From an uncultured Bacilli bacterium (GTDB taxonomy: Bacteria > Bacillota_I > Bacilli_A > RF39 > UBA660): a stretch of DNA of 64,000 nt. Position numbers and translations under genes: made by a program. The stretch lies in NCBI GenBank assembly GCA_934149325.1, contig CAKPEJ010000003.1, forward strand, positions 17,168 through 81,167. Direction: 5' to 3'. The notes below the pieces were generated by a model. That model did no database searches and was not told the DNA's origin. It saw only the letters and a list, made by a program, of their open reading frames with translations. Below are positions 18,941 to 27,178 of the stretch, piece after piece. Every line of letters starts with the position of its first letter. Positions within the stretch are counted from its first letter, which is position 1.

Positions 18941-21254
18941 AAAAGAAAATACTCCTAAAAAAATGAATCATGGACCAAATATACAGATAGAAAAAGCAAA
19001 AGATTTTAAAGGTTCTATAAAAAGATTATTTAATGAACTTGATGGATTCAAATCTTTAATATTAGTTGCATTTATTTTAGCTTGTGCTGGAAGTATTTTA
19101 TCAATATTAGCGCCAGATAAATTATCAAGTTTAACAAATGAAATAAGTAAAGGACTTGTAATAGATACAAAGAATTTTAAATTAATAACTAAAAATGTTA
19201 CAAATAGCCTAACTGAAGAAAATTTAGGAAAGGTTATGCCATATATTATAAATATAGATGAAAATTCTGTGTTAAAAGTTATGACTTCCACTGATATATC
19301 AGATTCTGATAAAGAAAAGTTTAAAAATATATTGTCTGATAAAGATAATATGCAAAAAAATATTTCAAATTTATCTGATGATGTATTAAATGTATTATTA
19401 GAAGATTCTAAATATAATGATATAACTATAACAAAGAGCGATAAAAAAGAATTTTTAAAGAATATTAATAATAAAGAAAATATTTCTTTTCCAAATTCTA
19501 TAGCAAAGATAATATTTAAACCTTTTAAAGTTGATAATGAAACTATATCAGAGTTAGATCAAGAAAAATTTTTAAGTATATCAAGTAAGATGGATAAAAA
19601 GTCTTCATCAAAAGAGTTATATTCATCAATTGATAAAATGCATAAAAGTATAAAAAAAGTAGTAGAACCAACAATGAATATGAAAAAAATAAAGAAGATA
19701 GGTATATTACTTTCATCATTTTATATTCTTAGTGCAATATTTACATTTGTTCAATCTTTAATAATGGCAACAGTTTCAAATAAATTTGCTAAAAAGTTAA
19801 GAAGCAATATATCAAATAAGATAAATAAGATGCCACTTAAATATTTTGATAAACATCAATCAGGAGATATATTATCGAGAGTTACAAATGATGTTGATAC
19901 AATTGCTCAAACAATGAATCAATCATTAGGAACATTAGTAAGTTCTATAACATTATTTTTAGGTACAATTATTATGATGTTTTATACAAATTATATAATG
20001 GCTATAACAGCAATTGTATCAAGTTTATTAGGATTTATGTTTATGTTTTCTGTACTTGCAAAAAGTCAAAAATACTTTACCATGAAACAAACTGAACTTG
20101 GTAATTTAAATGGTCATATTGAAGAAGTTTATTCTGGACTTAATGTTGTAAAAGTTTATAATGGGAAAAAAGAATCTAATGAAAAATTTGATAAATATAA
20201 TAAAAGAGTATATGAAGCAAATAGAAAAAGTCAATTTTTATCAGGTTTAATGATGCCTATGATGGGATTTATTGGTAATTTTAGTTATGTTATGGTATGT
20301 CTAGTAGGTGCTCTTCTTACAATGAATGATGTTATAAGTTTTGGTGTAATAGTAGCATTTATAGTTTATGTAAGATTATTTACATCACCACTTTCTCAAA
20401 TTGCGCAAGCTATGAATTCTCTTCAATCAACTGCAGCAGCATCTGAAAGAGTATTTGAATTTGTTGATGAAGAAGAAATGAGTAATGAGAAAAAAATAAA
20501 AAAATATTTAAATAAAGATAAAGTAAAAGGTAAAATTGAATTTGATCATGTTATGTTTAAATATGATGGAAACGAAAATCCTACAATAAAAGATTTTAAT
20601 GCAAAAATAAAACCTGGACAAAAAGTTGCTATAGTAGGTCCAACTGGTGCTGGTAAGACTACAATGGTTAATTTACTTATGAAGTTTTATGAAATAAATT
20701 CTGGAGATATAAGAATTGATGATGTTTCTACTAAAGAATTATCAAGGAAAAATATTCACGAATTATTTACAATGGTACTTCAAGATACTTGGTTATTTGA
20801 AGGAACAATAAAAGAAAATATTATATATAATAGAAAGAATGTAACTGACGAGAAAGTAAAAGAAGTATGCAAAATAGTAGGACTTGATCATTTTATTAGA
20901 ACTATGCCAAAAGGATATAATTCTTTTGTATCTGATAATGACAGTGTTTCAGCAGGACAAAGACAATTACTAACAATCGCAAGAAGTATGATTAATGATT
21001 CACCATTTTTAATACTTGATGAAGCAACAAGTAATGTTGACACAAGAACAGAAGAACTTGTTCAAAAGGCAATGGATAAATTAACAGAAGGAAAAACTTC
21101 ATTTATAATTGCTCATAGACTTTCAACTATAAAAAATGCTGATTTAATTCTTGTTATGAAAGATGGAAATATAATAGAACAAGGATCACATAATGAGTTA
21201 ATGAAAAAGAAAGGTTTTTATTCTGAATTATATAATTCGCAATTTGAAAAATAA
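18933..21254 (+). CDS. ABC exporter half-transporter (subunit 2) with large extracytoplasmic insertion
   Basis: This is the partner half-exporter, about 773 residues. The ATG at 18933 is preferred because AAAGGAGG lies nine bases upstream. The nucleotide-binding domain has GPTGAGKTT, SAGQRQLLTIAR and FLILDEATSNVD; the catalytic Glu is present, so this subunit supplies the active site. Between the first and second membrane helices there is a Lys/Asp/Ser-rich insertion of about 180 residues, roughly residues 70-250, where most exporters have a short loop. The same insertion type is known in some LmrD/YheH-like subunits of Firmicutes. A terminator follows the gene. Confidence 0.93.
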   Translation: MNRKENTPKKMNHGPNIQIEKAKDFKGSIKRLFNELDGFKSLILVAFILACAGSILSILAPDKLSSLTNEISKGLVIDTKNFKLITKNVTNSLTEENLGKVMPYIINIDENSVLKVMTSTDISDSDKEKFKNILSDKDNMQKNISNLSDDVLNVLLEDSKYNDITITKSDKKEFLKNINNKENISFPNSIAKIIFKPFKVDNETISELDQEKFLSISSKMDKKSSSKELYSSIDKMHKSIKKVVEPTMNMKKIKKIGILLSSFYILSAIFTFVQSLIMATVSNKFAKKLRSNISNKINKMPLKYFDKHQSGDILSRVTNDVDTIAQTMNQSLGTLVSSITLFLGTIIMMFYTNYIMAITAIVSSLLGFMFMFSVLAKSQKYFTMKQTELGNLNGHIEEVYSGLNVVKVYNGKKESNEKFDKYNKRVYEANRKSQFLSGLMMPMMGFIGNFSYVMVCLVGALLTMNDVISFGVIVAFIVYVRLFTSPLSQIAQAMNSLQSTAAASERVFEFVDEEEMSNEKKIKKYLNKDKVKGKIEFDHVMFKYDGNENPTIKDFNAKIKPGQKVAIVGPTGAGKTTMVNLLMKFYEINSGDIRIDDVSTKELSRKNIHELFTMVLQDTWLFEGTIKENIIYNRKNVTDEKVKEVCKIVGLDHFIRTMPKGYNSFVSDNDSVSAGQRQLLTIARSMINDSPFLILDEATSNVDTRTEELVQKAMDKLTEGKTSFIIAHRLSTIKNADLILVMKDGNIIEQGSHNELMKKKGFYSELYNSQFEK

Positions 21255-21255
21255 T

Positions 21256-21283
21256 GAATATGCAAATGCATATTCTTTTTTTT
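21256..21283 (+). terminator. Terminator of the ABC exporter operon
   Basis: GAATATGCA (21256-21264) and TGCATATTC (21267-21275) form a stem followed by a T run. Confidence 0.8.
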
Positions 21284-21314
21284 ATTTAATATATTGTATA
21301 AGAAAGGAAATTTT

Positions 21315-21455
21315 ATGGACAAGTATAATTATGAATACAGTATATTAAAATATAGATTATTACTTAATAAAAGATTATATGAAGAGAAGGTTATTGATAT
21401 AGAAACTTATCAAAAAATGGAAGATTATTTAATAAAAAAATTAAATAGAGGGTGA
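21315..21455 (+). CDS. Small SHOCT-like protein preceding the recombinase
   Basis: This is a 46-residue protein starting at ATG after GAAAGGA. It reads YSILKYRLLLNKRLYEEKVI followed by DIETYQKMEDYLIKKLNRG. This matches the short SHOCT-type pattern (leucine/lysine helix, then glutamate-rich, then a tyrosine-containing second helix) often found just before large serine recombinases. Its TGA overlaps the recombinase GTG start (GTGA), so the two are translationally coupled. It could be a recombinase partner or directionality factor, but that is inferred from position only. Confidence 0.75.
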   Translation: MDKYNYEYSILKYRLLLNKRLYEEKVIDIETYQKMEDYLIKKLNRG

Positions 21456-23017
21456 TACTTATTAATATTGTAAAAATAAGAAATGAAATAAAAAATGGTA
21501 AAAATTTATGTGATATGAATTTAAGAGTTGTGTATTATGCAAGGGTATCAACAGACAAAGATGAACAAATAAATTCTTTGGAAAATCAGAAAAATTACTT
21601 TGAAGAATTAATTAATGAAGAAAAAAACTGGATATTATCTGGTTCATATATAGACGAAGGAATATCTGGTACTAGTGTAAAAAAAAGAGAAAGTTTTTTA
21701 AAAATGATAAGTGATGCAAAAAAAGGTAAGTTTGATATGATACTTACAAAAGAAGTATCTCGTTTTGCTCGTAATACTATTGATTCAATTAAATATACTC
21801 AGTATTTACTTGAAAAAGGTGTTATAGTAAATTTTATAAATGATAACATTAATACAGTTTTTTCAGATTCAGAATTTAGGTTAACACTAATGTCTAGTTT
21901 AGCGCAAGATGAGGTTAGAAAATTAAGTGAAAGAGTTAAATTTGGATTTAAGAGAAGTATAAAAGATGGAAGAGTATTAGGTGGAGGAAATATAACTGGA
22001 TATGATAAAAGAAATGGAAAATTGTATATAAATGAAAAAGAAGCAAAAATGATAAGGATGTTATTTGATTTATATGTATCAAATGGATATGGGTTTAAGA
22101 AAATATCTAAAATATTATTTAGTCATGGTTATAAAAATACTAAAGGAGAAATGTATTCAGAAAGAGTTCTTTCAAGAATGATTACAAACCCAAAATATAA
22201 AGGATACTATTGCGCAAATAAAAGCTATATTGAAAATTATAGAACTCATAAAAAAATACTGAAACCTAAAAGTGAATGGATAATGTATAAGGATGAAAAT
22301 ATACCAGTTATAATAGATGAAAAAATATTTGATGAAGCAAATAGAATATATAATGAAAAAAGAAAAGTGAGTAAAAGAAATTTATATAATATTGAAAAAA
22401 TATATGCAGGAAAATTAATATGCAATTGTCATAATAAAAATTTTTCTATTATTTCATCAGGTAATAGAAAAAATAAGCCAGTATGGGTTTGTCAAGAATA
22501 TATAAAAGACGGTGTGAAAGGTTGTTTAAGTCCAATACTAGAAGAAGAAAAATTAAATGATATATTTAAAAAAGTAATAAAAGAAAATTTCTTTTTAGAT
22601 GATAAATTAACTCAAAACATATTAAACGATTATGTAAAAATAATAAATTTTGATAATAAAAAAGAAGAATTGATAAAAGTAAAAAATAAAATAATTTTAT
22701 CAAAAGAGAAAATATTAGAATTATTTATGGAAGATATAATAACAAAAGATGAGTATAAGATTAAAAATGATAGTTATAATAAAGAGTTAGAAAATATAAA
22801 TGAAAAATTAAAAAGTATAGATAAATATGATAATAAGAATGATATAAAAAAATTAGAAAATAAAATTCAAAAGTTTTTGAATATAGATAATTCATATAAA
22901 GACTTATTTAAAATATTAGTAGATAAAGTTATAGTTGAAAAATGTGATGGGGATAGAAATAATATAAAGTTAAATATTTATTTTAATTCAAATAAAATTA
23001 TAGGCATAAAGTATTAA
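21452..23017 (+). CDS. Large serine recombinase
   Basis: This is a site-specific recombinase of the resolvase/invertase superfamily, large-serine-integrase type, 521 residues. The catalytic domain contains the nucleophile serine in YYARVSTDKDEQ, then SRFARNTIDSIKY and SLAQDEVRKLSERVKFGFKR. Next come the recombinase domain (GYGFKKISKILFSHGYKNTKGE and NPKYKGYYCANKSY) and a zinc-ribbon region with cysteines (ICNCHNKNF, WVCQEY, KGCLSP). The C-terminal part is a Lys/Glu-rich coiled coil, as in phiC31/Bxb1-type enzymes. It starts at GTG, coupled to the small gene before it. The attachment-type sites at 12743 and 23749 flank the segment that contains it and are its likely substrates. Confidence 0.95.
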   Translation: MILINIVKIRNEIKNGKNLCDMNLRVVYYARVSTDKDEQINSLENQKNYFEELINEEKNWILSGSYIDEGISGTSVKKRESFLKMISDAKKGKFDMILTKEVSRFARNTIDSIKYTQYLLEKGVIVNFINDNINTVFSDSEFRLTLMSSLAQDEVRKLSERVKFGFKRSIKDGRVLGGGNITGYDKRNGKLYINEKEAKMIRMLFDLYVSNGYGFKKISKILFSHGYKNTKGEMYSERVLSRMITNPKYKGYYCANKSYIENYRTHKKILKPKSEWIMYKDENIPVIIDEKIFDEANRIYNEKRKVSKRNLYNIEKIYAGKLICNCHNKNFSIISSGNRKNKPVWVCQEYIKDGVKGCLSPILEEEKLNDIFKKVIKENFFLDDKLTQNILNDYVKIINFDNKKEELIKVKNKIILSKEKILELFMEDIITKDEYKIKNDSYNKELENINEKLKSIDKYDNKNDIKKLENKIQKFLNIDNSYKDLFKILVDKVIVEKCDGDRNNIKLNIYFNSNKIIGIKY

Positions 23018-23032
23018 ATTATGTCTTTTTTA
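23002..23032 (+). terminator. Terminator after the recombinase
   Basis: AGGCATAA (23002-23009) pairs with TTATGTCT (23019-23026), with one G-U pair, then T residues. Confidence 0.7.
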
Positions 23033-23061
23033 TTGATAAATATTTTTATAAATGATAAAAT
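23033..23061 (+). promoter_or_regulatory. Promoter of the 23092 gene
   Basis: TTGATA (23033-23038), 17 bp, TAAAAT (23056-23061) preceded by TGA. Confidence 0.65.
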
Positions 23062-23091
23062 ATTTACTCGTGAATAGATGTAGGTGAAAAA

Positions 23092-23748
23092 ATGGAAAAA
23101 GTAGTAAAAAGTGATTTAAGTAATGTATATAAAGAAGTTAAAGATAGTTTATTTGAATGTAAAATAATGAATGAGAATATAAGAAATGCAAAATATCACC
23201 ATAATGCTAAATTTTTTCAAGGTCCATCTATAATAAAATCAGGAATTTTATCATTAGATGAACAAAGAAAATTAGAAGGAAGAAAAATTACTGAAAGAGA
23301 AAAAAATATTTTAAGTGATGAATGTTATGTTAATGGTAGTGAATATATATCTATTTCTAGTGGTGATATTGATTATGAATATATATCAGAAAAAGAATTT
23401 ATATATAATTCTACTTTACCTAACTTTTTGGATATATTAATTTCAAATGATATATCAGCTATGAGAAATAGTATTAATTATGCTAATGAATATTTAGTTT
23501 ATAAGAGAATATCTCCTAAAAAAATAGAGTCAATAGATACGAGAATTTTAGCCTTGTCAAATCTTTCTACTATGAATGAAGAAGAAAAAATTAATGAAAT
23601 AATTAAGAATTTTAATTATATAAGATTAATTTCAAAAGAAATATTAAAACGCAATAGGGAAATTTTATTACGTGAAGTTAGTGATGATGAAATAAATTTA
23701 GATGTAGAAAAGTTAACTAAAATGCCTAAATTAATATTAGAAAAATAA
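23092..23748 (+). CDS. Unknown protein adjacent to the recombination site
   Basis: I do not recognise this 218-residue protein. It is soluble, charged and mostly helical, with a more beta-like middle (VNGSEYISISSGDIDYEYISEKEF) and a helical C-terminal half; there is no signal peptide or membrane segment. It has its own promoter. Its TAA stop at 23746-23748 directly abuts the recombination arm at 23749. In the reconstructed uninverted state it would converge on the HD gene with only the attP-like site between them. Its position next to a recombinase and its site makes it a candidate accessory or directionality factor, which is inference. Confidence 0.7.
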   Translation: MEKVVKSDLSNVYKEVKDSLFECKIMNENIRNAKYHHNAKFFQGPSIIKSGILSLDEQRKLEGRKITEREKNILSDECYVNGSEYISISSGDIDYEYISEKEFIYNSTLPNFLDILISNDISAMRNSINYANEYLVYKRISPKKIESIDTRILALSNLSTMNEEEKINEIIKNFNYIRLISKEILKRNREILLREVSDDEINLDVEKLTKMPKLILEK

Positions 23749-23772
23749 TATCAAATATAGGATACCTTTTGG
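23749..23772. other. Hybrid attachment site (attR-like) at the C-half break of the PBP gene
   Basis: The arm TATCAAATATAGGATACC (23749-23766) is followed by the core TTTTGG (23767-23772) and then PBP coding sequence. Compared with 12743-12770, the arm is in the same plus-strand orientation (one mismatch) but the core and gene half are inverted. Joining the two arms head to head gives a 46-bp palindromic attP with central GG. Confidence 0.8.
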
Positions 23773-24463
23773 CCAAGGAGTTAGTGTTACACCTATACAG
23801 CAAATAACAGCAGTTTCAGCAGCAATAAATGGTGGAAAGTTATATAAACCATATGTTGTAAAAAGTATGCTTGAGCCAGAAACAAATACTCCTATAAAAA
23901 CAAATAAAAAGAAACTTGTTAGAAGGGTAATTAGTAAAGATACTAGTAAAAAAGTTGCAATGGCACTTGAAAGTGTTGTAACTAATGGAACTGGTAGAAA
24001 TGCATTTATTGATGGATACAGGGTAGGTGGTAAAACAGGTACTGCACAAAAAGTAAAAGATGGAAAATATATGGCAGGAAATTATATTGTTTCTTTTATT
24101 GGCTTTCTTCCAGCAGATGATCCTAAAATAGTAGTATATGTTGCAATTGATAATCCTAAGGGAGTAGTTCAATATGGTGGAACAGTTGCAGCACCAGTTG
24201 CAAGAGCAATATTAGAAGATTCAATAACAGCTTTAAATATAAAAAAGAGAAAAGATGCAAGTGAAAAAAATTATCAATTTTGGGAGAAAAAATATGTAGA
24301 AGTACCAAATTTAATAGGTCAGAACTATGATAAGATAAAATTTAATTTAGGTAGTTTTGATGTTCAATATTCTGGAAGTGGAAATAATATTATATATCAA
24401 TCACCTAAAGCAGGAGAAAGAGTACTTGAAGGAAGTAAAATTAGAATACTTCTTGGCAATTAA
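23767..24463 (+). pseudogene. C-terminal part of a split SpoVD-like class B PBP
   Basis: From the core at 23767 the frame reads FGQGVSVTPIQQITAVSAA, the segment that follows TTAFG in class B PBPs, and continues for about 229 residues to 24463. It contains the missing third active-site motif (VGGKTGTAQ) and a C-terminal PASTA domain (EVPNLIGQNYDKI to RILLGN). It lacks a start codon and ribosome binding site in the right place; the first in-frame ATG at 23867 would give an inactive fragment. Joined to residues 1-406 encoded at 12764-13981 on the minus strand it makes a PBP of about 635 residues, the usual SpoVD size. It lies directly upstream of mraY, the normal spoVD position. Confidence 0.92.
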
Positions 24464-24515
24464 TTGTATAAATTTGTAAATTATAAAAAAGAGTTAATTA
24501 TTTTTATAATAATTA

Positions 24516-24524
24516 TGATATACT
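24516..24524 (+). promoter_or_regulatory. Possible extended -10 promoter of mraY-ftsW
   Basis: TGATATACT matches an extended -10 element, with a poor -35 near 24494-24499. If active, it would keep mraY and ftsW transcribed when the upstream PBP is split. Confidence 0.45.
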
Positions 24525-24559
24525 TATAAAAGTAAAAAATAAAAAAAGGAAGTGTAATA

Positions 24560-25552
24560 ATGTATATTTTAGCTAAGTCAGTTTTAGCCTTAATGATAGG
24601 TTTTATAGCATCTGTTTTACTAGGTCTTATCCTAGTACCATTACTTAAAAAAATTAAAGCAGATCAAACAACAAGTAGATTTGTAAAAGCTCATAAAGGA
24701 AAAAGTGGAACACCAACGATGGGTGGACTTATATTTACTTTATCAACTATAATTACTATATTTGCTTTATATATTACTAACAAACTAAAAATATCTAGTA
24801 ATTTAATCATTATCTTATTTGTATTTTTTGGTTATGGTCTTATAGGATTTGTTGATGATTTCTTAAAAATAAAGTATCAAAGTAATGAAAAAGGCTTAAC
24901 AAGAATGCAAAAATTTATTGCTCAAACATTATTAGCAATTGTATTTTTCTATATTTATATAAGAAATGGATCAAATCCTATAATAGAGATATATGCATTA
25001 AATTTAGAGATTAATTTAGGATTTATGTATGGTTTCTTTATCTTGTTTATGTTAGTTGGAACAAGTAATGCTGTAAATTTAACAGATGGACTTGATGGAC
25101 TTGCTGCAGGGTTATCAGCTATTGCATTTTTAGTATATGGTATGATTGCATGGAACTCAGGATGGCTTTCAGGATATGATGATGTAGCGGTATTTTGTTT
25201 TATATTAGTAGGTGGATTACTTGGATTTTTAGTATTTAATGCTCATCCTGCTAAAGTGTTTATGGGAGACACAGGATCTTTAGCATTAGGTGGAACACTT
25301 GCAACACTTGCAATTCTTACACATCGTGAAGTTTCTTTAATTGTTATTGGTGGTGTATTTGTTTTAGAAACATTATCAGTTATTTTACAAATAGCATCAG
25401 TAAAATTAAGAGGTAAAAAAATCTTTCCAATGACTCCAATTCATCATTCTTTTGAAAAATGGGGATGGAAAGAACCAGATATCGTCAGATTATTTTATGT
25501 AATAGGATTTATACTAGGTGCAGGAGCACTAGTATATGGTGTTTGGATTTAA
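24560..25552 (+). CDS. mraY: Phospho-N-acetylmuramoyl-pentapeptide transferase
   Basis: MraY transfers phospho-MurNAc-pentapeptide to undecaprenyl phosphate, making lipid I. This 330-residue protein has about ten membrane helices. Motifs are KSGTPTMGG near residue 48, the aspartate pair in FVDDFLKIK, NLTDGLDGLA, and FMGDTGSLALGG with a final HHSFEKWGW. Its stop overlaps the start of ftsW (TAATG). The SpoVD-like C half lies just upstream. Confidence 0.97.
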   Translation: MYILAKSVLALMIGFIASVLLGLILVPLLKKIKADQTTSRFVKAHKGKSGTPTMGGLIFTLSTIITIFALYITNKLKISSNLIIILFVFFGYGLIGFVDDFLKIKYQSNEKGLTRMQKFIAQTLLAIVFFYIYIRNGSNPIIEIYALNLEINLGFMYGFFILFMLVGTSNAVNLTDGLDGLAAGLSAIAFLVYGMIAWNSGWLSGYDDVAVFCFILVGGLLGFLVFNAHPAKVFMGDTGSLALGGTLATLAILTHREVSLIVIGGVFVLETLSVILQIASVKLRGKKIFPMTPIHHSFEKWGWKEPDIVRLFYVIGFILGAGALVYGVWI

Positions 25553-26640
25553 TGAAAAAATTCGATTATAAATTATTTGTACTCGTAGTATTATTATCAA
25601 TATTTGGAATAGTTATGATTTTTTCTTCATCAGCTATATGGGCTGAATATAAATTTGACGATAAATATAGATTTTTAAAACTACAGAGCCTATTTTTTAT
25701 AATTGGTATAATAGCAACAATCATAATATCAAAAGTAGATTATAAGAACTATTTAAAGAAAGCAAATGTTATATTACTAGTTTGCTTTCTTTTATTAATT
25801 TTAGTATTAATACCTGGTATAGGAACACTTAGAAATGGTTCTAGAAGTTGGTTTGGAATAGGTGGACTTGGTGTTCAACCTAGTGAATTTATGAAACTTG
25901 GTATAATAATATTTGCAAGTAAATATTTAAGTAATTATCCAAAAGATATTAAAGATATAAAAAAAGGTGTATTTCCTATATTATTTTTAACCTTTTTAGT
26001 ATTTGGACTTATAATGCTTCAACCGGATCTTGGAACAGGAGCAATAATATTAGTAACTGTAATTGGTTTGTTATTTGTATCTGGTGTTGATATGACTTTC
26101 TTTGCAAGGATAATAGGTCTTGGATTGATAGGTTTATCAGCTCTTATAATAGCAGCACCATATAGAATAAAAAGAATAGTAGCATTTTTAAATCCATGGA
26201 GTGATCCACTTGGTTCAGGATTTCAATCTATTCAATCATTATATGCAATAGGTCCAGGAGGGCTCTTAGGAATGGGATTATTTAATTCTGTACAAAAGCA
26301 TTTTTATCTTCCAGAACCACAAACAGATTTTATATTTTCAATAATTAGCGAGGAACTTGGTATTCTTGGTATAGTATTAGTTGCTACGTTGTTTATAAGT
26401 ATAATATATAGATGTTTAAAAATATCCATTAACTGTAATGATTTGTTTGGAAAATATTTAGCATTTGGTATAACATTTCAATTAACATTTCAAACTCTTT
26501 TAAACTTAGCAGTAGTAGTTGGTTTAGTACCAATAACTGGCGTCACACTTCCATTTTTAAGCTATGGGGGATCAAGTCTTATAATTACATTGTGTAGTAT
26601 AGGAATAATTTTAAATATAAGTAGACATCAAAATAAATGA
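25552..26640 (+). CDS. ftsW: FtsW/RodA/SpoVE-family peptidoglycan polymerase
   Basis: This is a SEDS glycosyltransferase that polymerises lipid II together with a class B PBP. The 362-residue protein has about ten membrane helices, the conserved GVQPSEFMKLG segment, QPDLGTG, the large loop with LNPWSDPLGSGFQ, and the C-terminal PFLSYGGSSLI. An upstream in-frame start would add 31 residues that overlap mraY; I use the ATG at 25552, which overlaps the mraY stop. In Bacillus the gene at this place is spoVE, the SpoVD partner, so FtsW or SpoVE are both possible. Confidence 0.93.
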   Translation: MKKFDYKLFVLVVLLSIFGIVMIFSSSAIWAEYKFDDKYRFLKLQSLFFIIGIIATIIISKVDYKNYLKKANVILLVCFLLLILVLIPGIGTLRNGSRSWFGIGGLGVQPSEFMKLGIIIFASKYLSNYPKDIKDIKKGVFPILFLTFLVFGLIMLQPDLGTGAIILVTVIGLLFVSGVDMTFFARIIGLGLIGLSALIIAAPYRIKRIVAFLNPWSDPLGSGFQSIQSLYAIGPGGLLGMGLFNSVQKHFYLPEPQTDFIFSIISEELGILGIVLVATLFISIIYRCLKISINCNDLFGKYLAFGITFQLTFQTLLNLAVVVGLVPITGVTLPFLSYGGSSLIITLCSIGIILNISRHQNK

Positions 26641-26650
26641 TTTATAAAAA

Positions 26651-26679
26651 TTGCAAAGATATAAAAAATATGTTATTAT
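26651..26679 (+). promoter_or_regulatory. Promoter of the unit-1 small RNA (equivalents at 27018, 27406, 27794)
   Basis: TTGCAA (26651-26656), a 17-bp spacer and TATTAT (26674-26679) with TGT before it. The other copies are 27018-27046, 27406-27434 and 27794-27822. Confidence 0.75.
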
Positions 26680-26685
26680 GTATGT

Positions 26686-26795
26686 AGCAAGAAATCTTGC
26701 ATAAAATAAAAAAGGGAACATTCAATTTCGCAAGTGAATGTCATCCTTAATTGAAATGGTATGACACTCTACGTATGAAGAGTGTCTATTTTTTT
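26686..26795 (+). ncRNA. Unit-1 putative antitoxin RNA
   Basis: The start is inferred about seven bases after the -10. The RNA would carry a small 5' hairpin (GCAAG/CTTGC), a second hairpin in the ACATTCA region, and a terminator: GACACTCT (26763-26770) with AGAGTGTC (26779-26786) then T residues. Its 3' end overlaps the end of the convergent toxin gene. Confidence 0.65.
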
Positions 26796-26878
26796 ATTGC
26801 TAGTACCAGTAAGGTAGATAGTAGTAAAATTATAGAAATGTACTTAAGAACTTTTAAGATAAAAGTTTTAGTTTTCAT
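26786..26878 (-). CDS. Unit-1 putative type I toxin peptide (30 aa)
   Basis: The peptide has a basic N terminus (MKTKTFILKVLKY) followed by a hydrophobic helix (ISIILLLSTLLVLAI) and ends in two lysines. A perfect AAGGAGG lies upstream of the ATG. About 15 bases before that ribosome binding site the leader carries the complementary CCTCCT (plus-strand AGGAGG at 26906-26911), so the SD can fold away. The promoter is TTGCAC-17-TACAAT on the minus strand (26942-26970). The peptide differs from those of units two and three. A membrane-acting toxin is inferred from size, SD occlusion and the convergent RNA. Confidence 0.7.
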   Translation of the reverse strand: MKTKTFILKVLKYISIILLLSTLLVLAIKK

Positions 26879-26941
26879 TATTCTACCTCCTTTCTTATAA
26901 AGAATAGGAGGACGACACTCACATTAAATGTTCCTGTAAAC

Positions 26942-26970
26942 ATTGTAGCAAACAAATGTTTAATGTGCAA
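26942..26970 (-). promoter_or_regulatory. Promoter of the unit-1 toxin mRNA (equivalents at 27330 and 27718)
   Basis: Read on the minus strand: TTGCAC, 17 bp, TACAAT preceded by TGC. In units two and three the -10 is a consensus TATAAT (27330-27358 and 27718-27746). Confidence 0.75.
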
Positions 26971-27052
26971 TTAGTTTAATAAAAATTCATAAATAAAAAT
27001 GATGTAATTTATAAAAATTGCAAAGAAATAAAAAATATGTTATTATGTATGT

Positions 27053-27165
27053 AGCAAGAAATCTTGCATAAAATAAAAAAGGGAACATTCAATTTGCTAA
27101 GTTGAATGTCTACCAAAATGTTTTTTGAAGGCACTTATCTTTGCAAGAGATGAGTGCCATTTTTA
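27053..27165 (+). ncRNA. Unit-2 putative antitoxin RNA
   Basis: The promoter is at 27018-27046. The terminator stem GGCACTTATCT (27130-27140) pairs with AGATGAGTGCC (27148-27158), then T residues. An ACATTCAA/TTGAATGT hairpin near the 5' end resembles a hairpin in the toxin leader. Confidence 0.65.
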
Positions 27166-27178
27166 TTTATAGGTAATA

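Noticed and set aside
12743..23772. A normal integrated mobile element between the two PBP halves
   Set aside because: In simple integration both gene halves keep the same orientation. Here the N-half is reversed, and the segment holds pyk and other host-like genes. Inversion between attP and attB explains all junction details with one event.
23867..24463. An independent 198-residue protein starting at the ATG at 23867
   Set aside because: The PBP sequence continues upstream of this ATG to the attachment core, and no ribosome binding site precedes it, so it is the remnant of the split gene.
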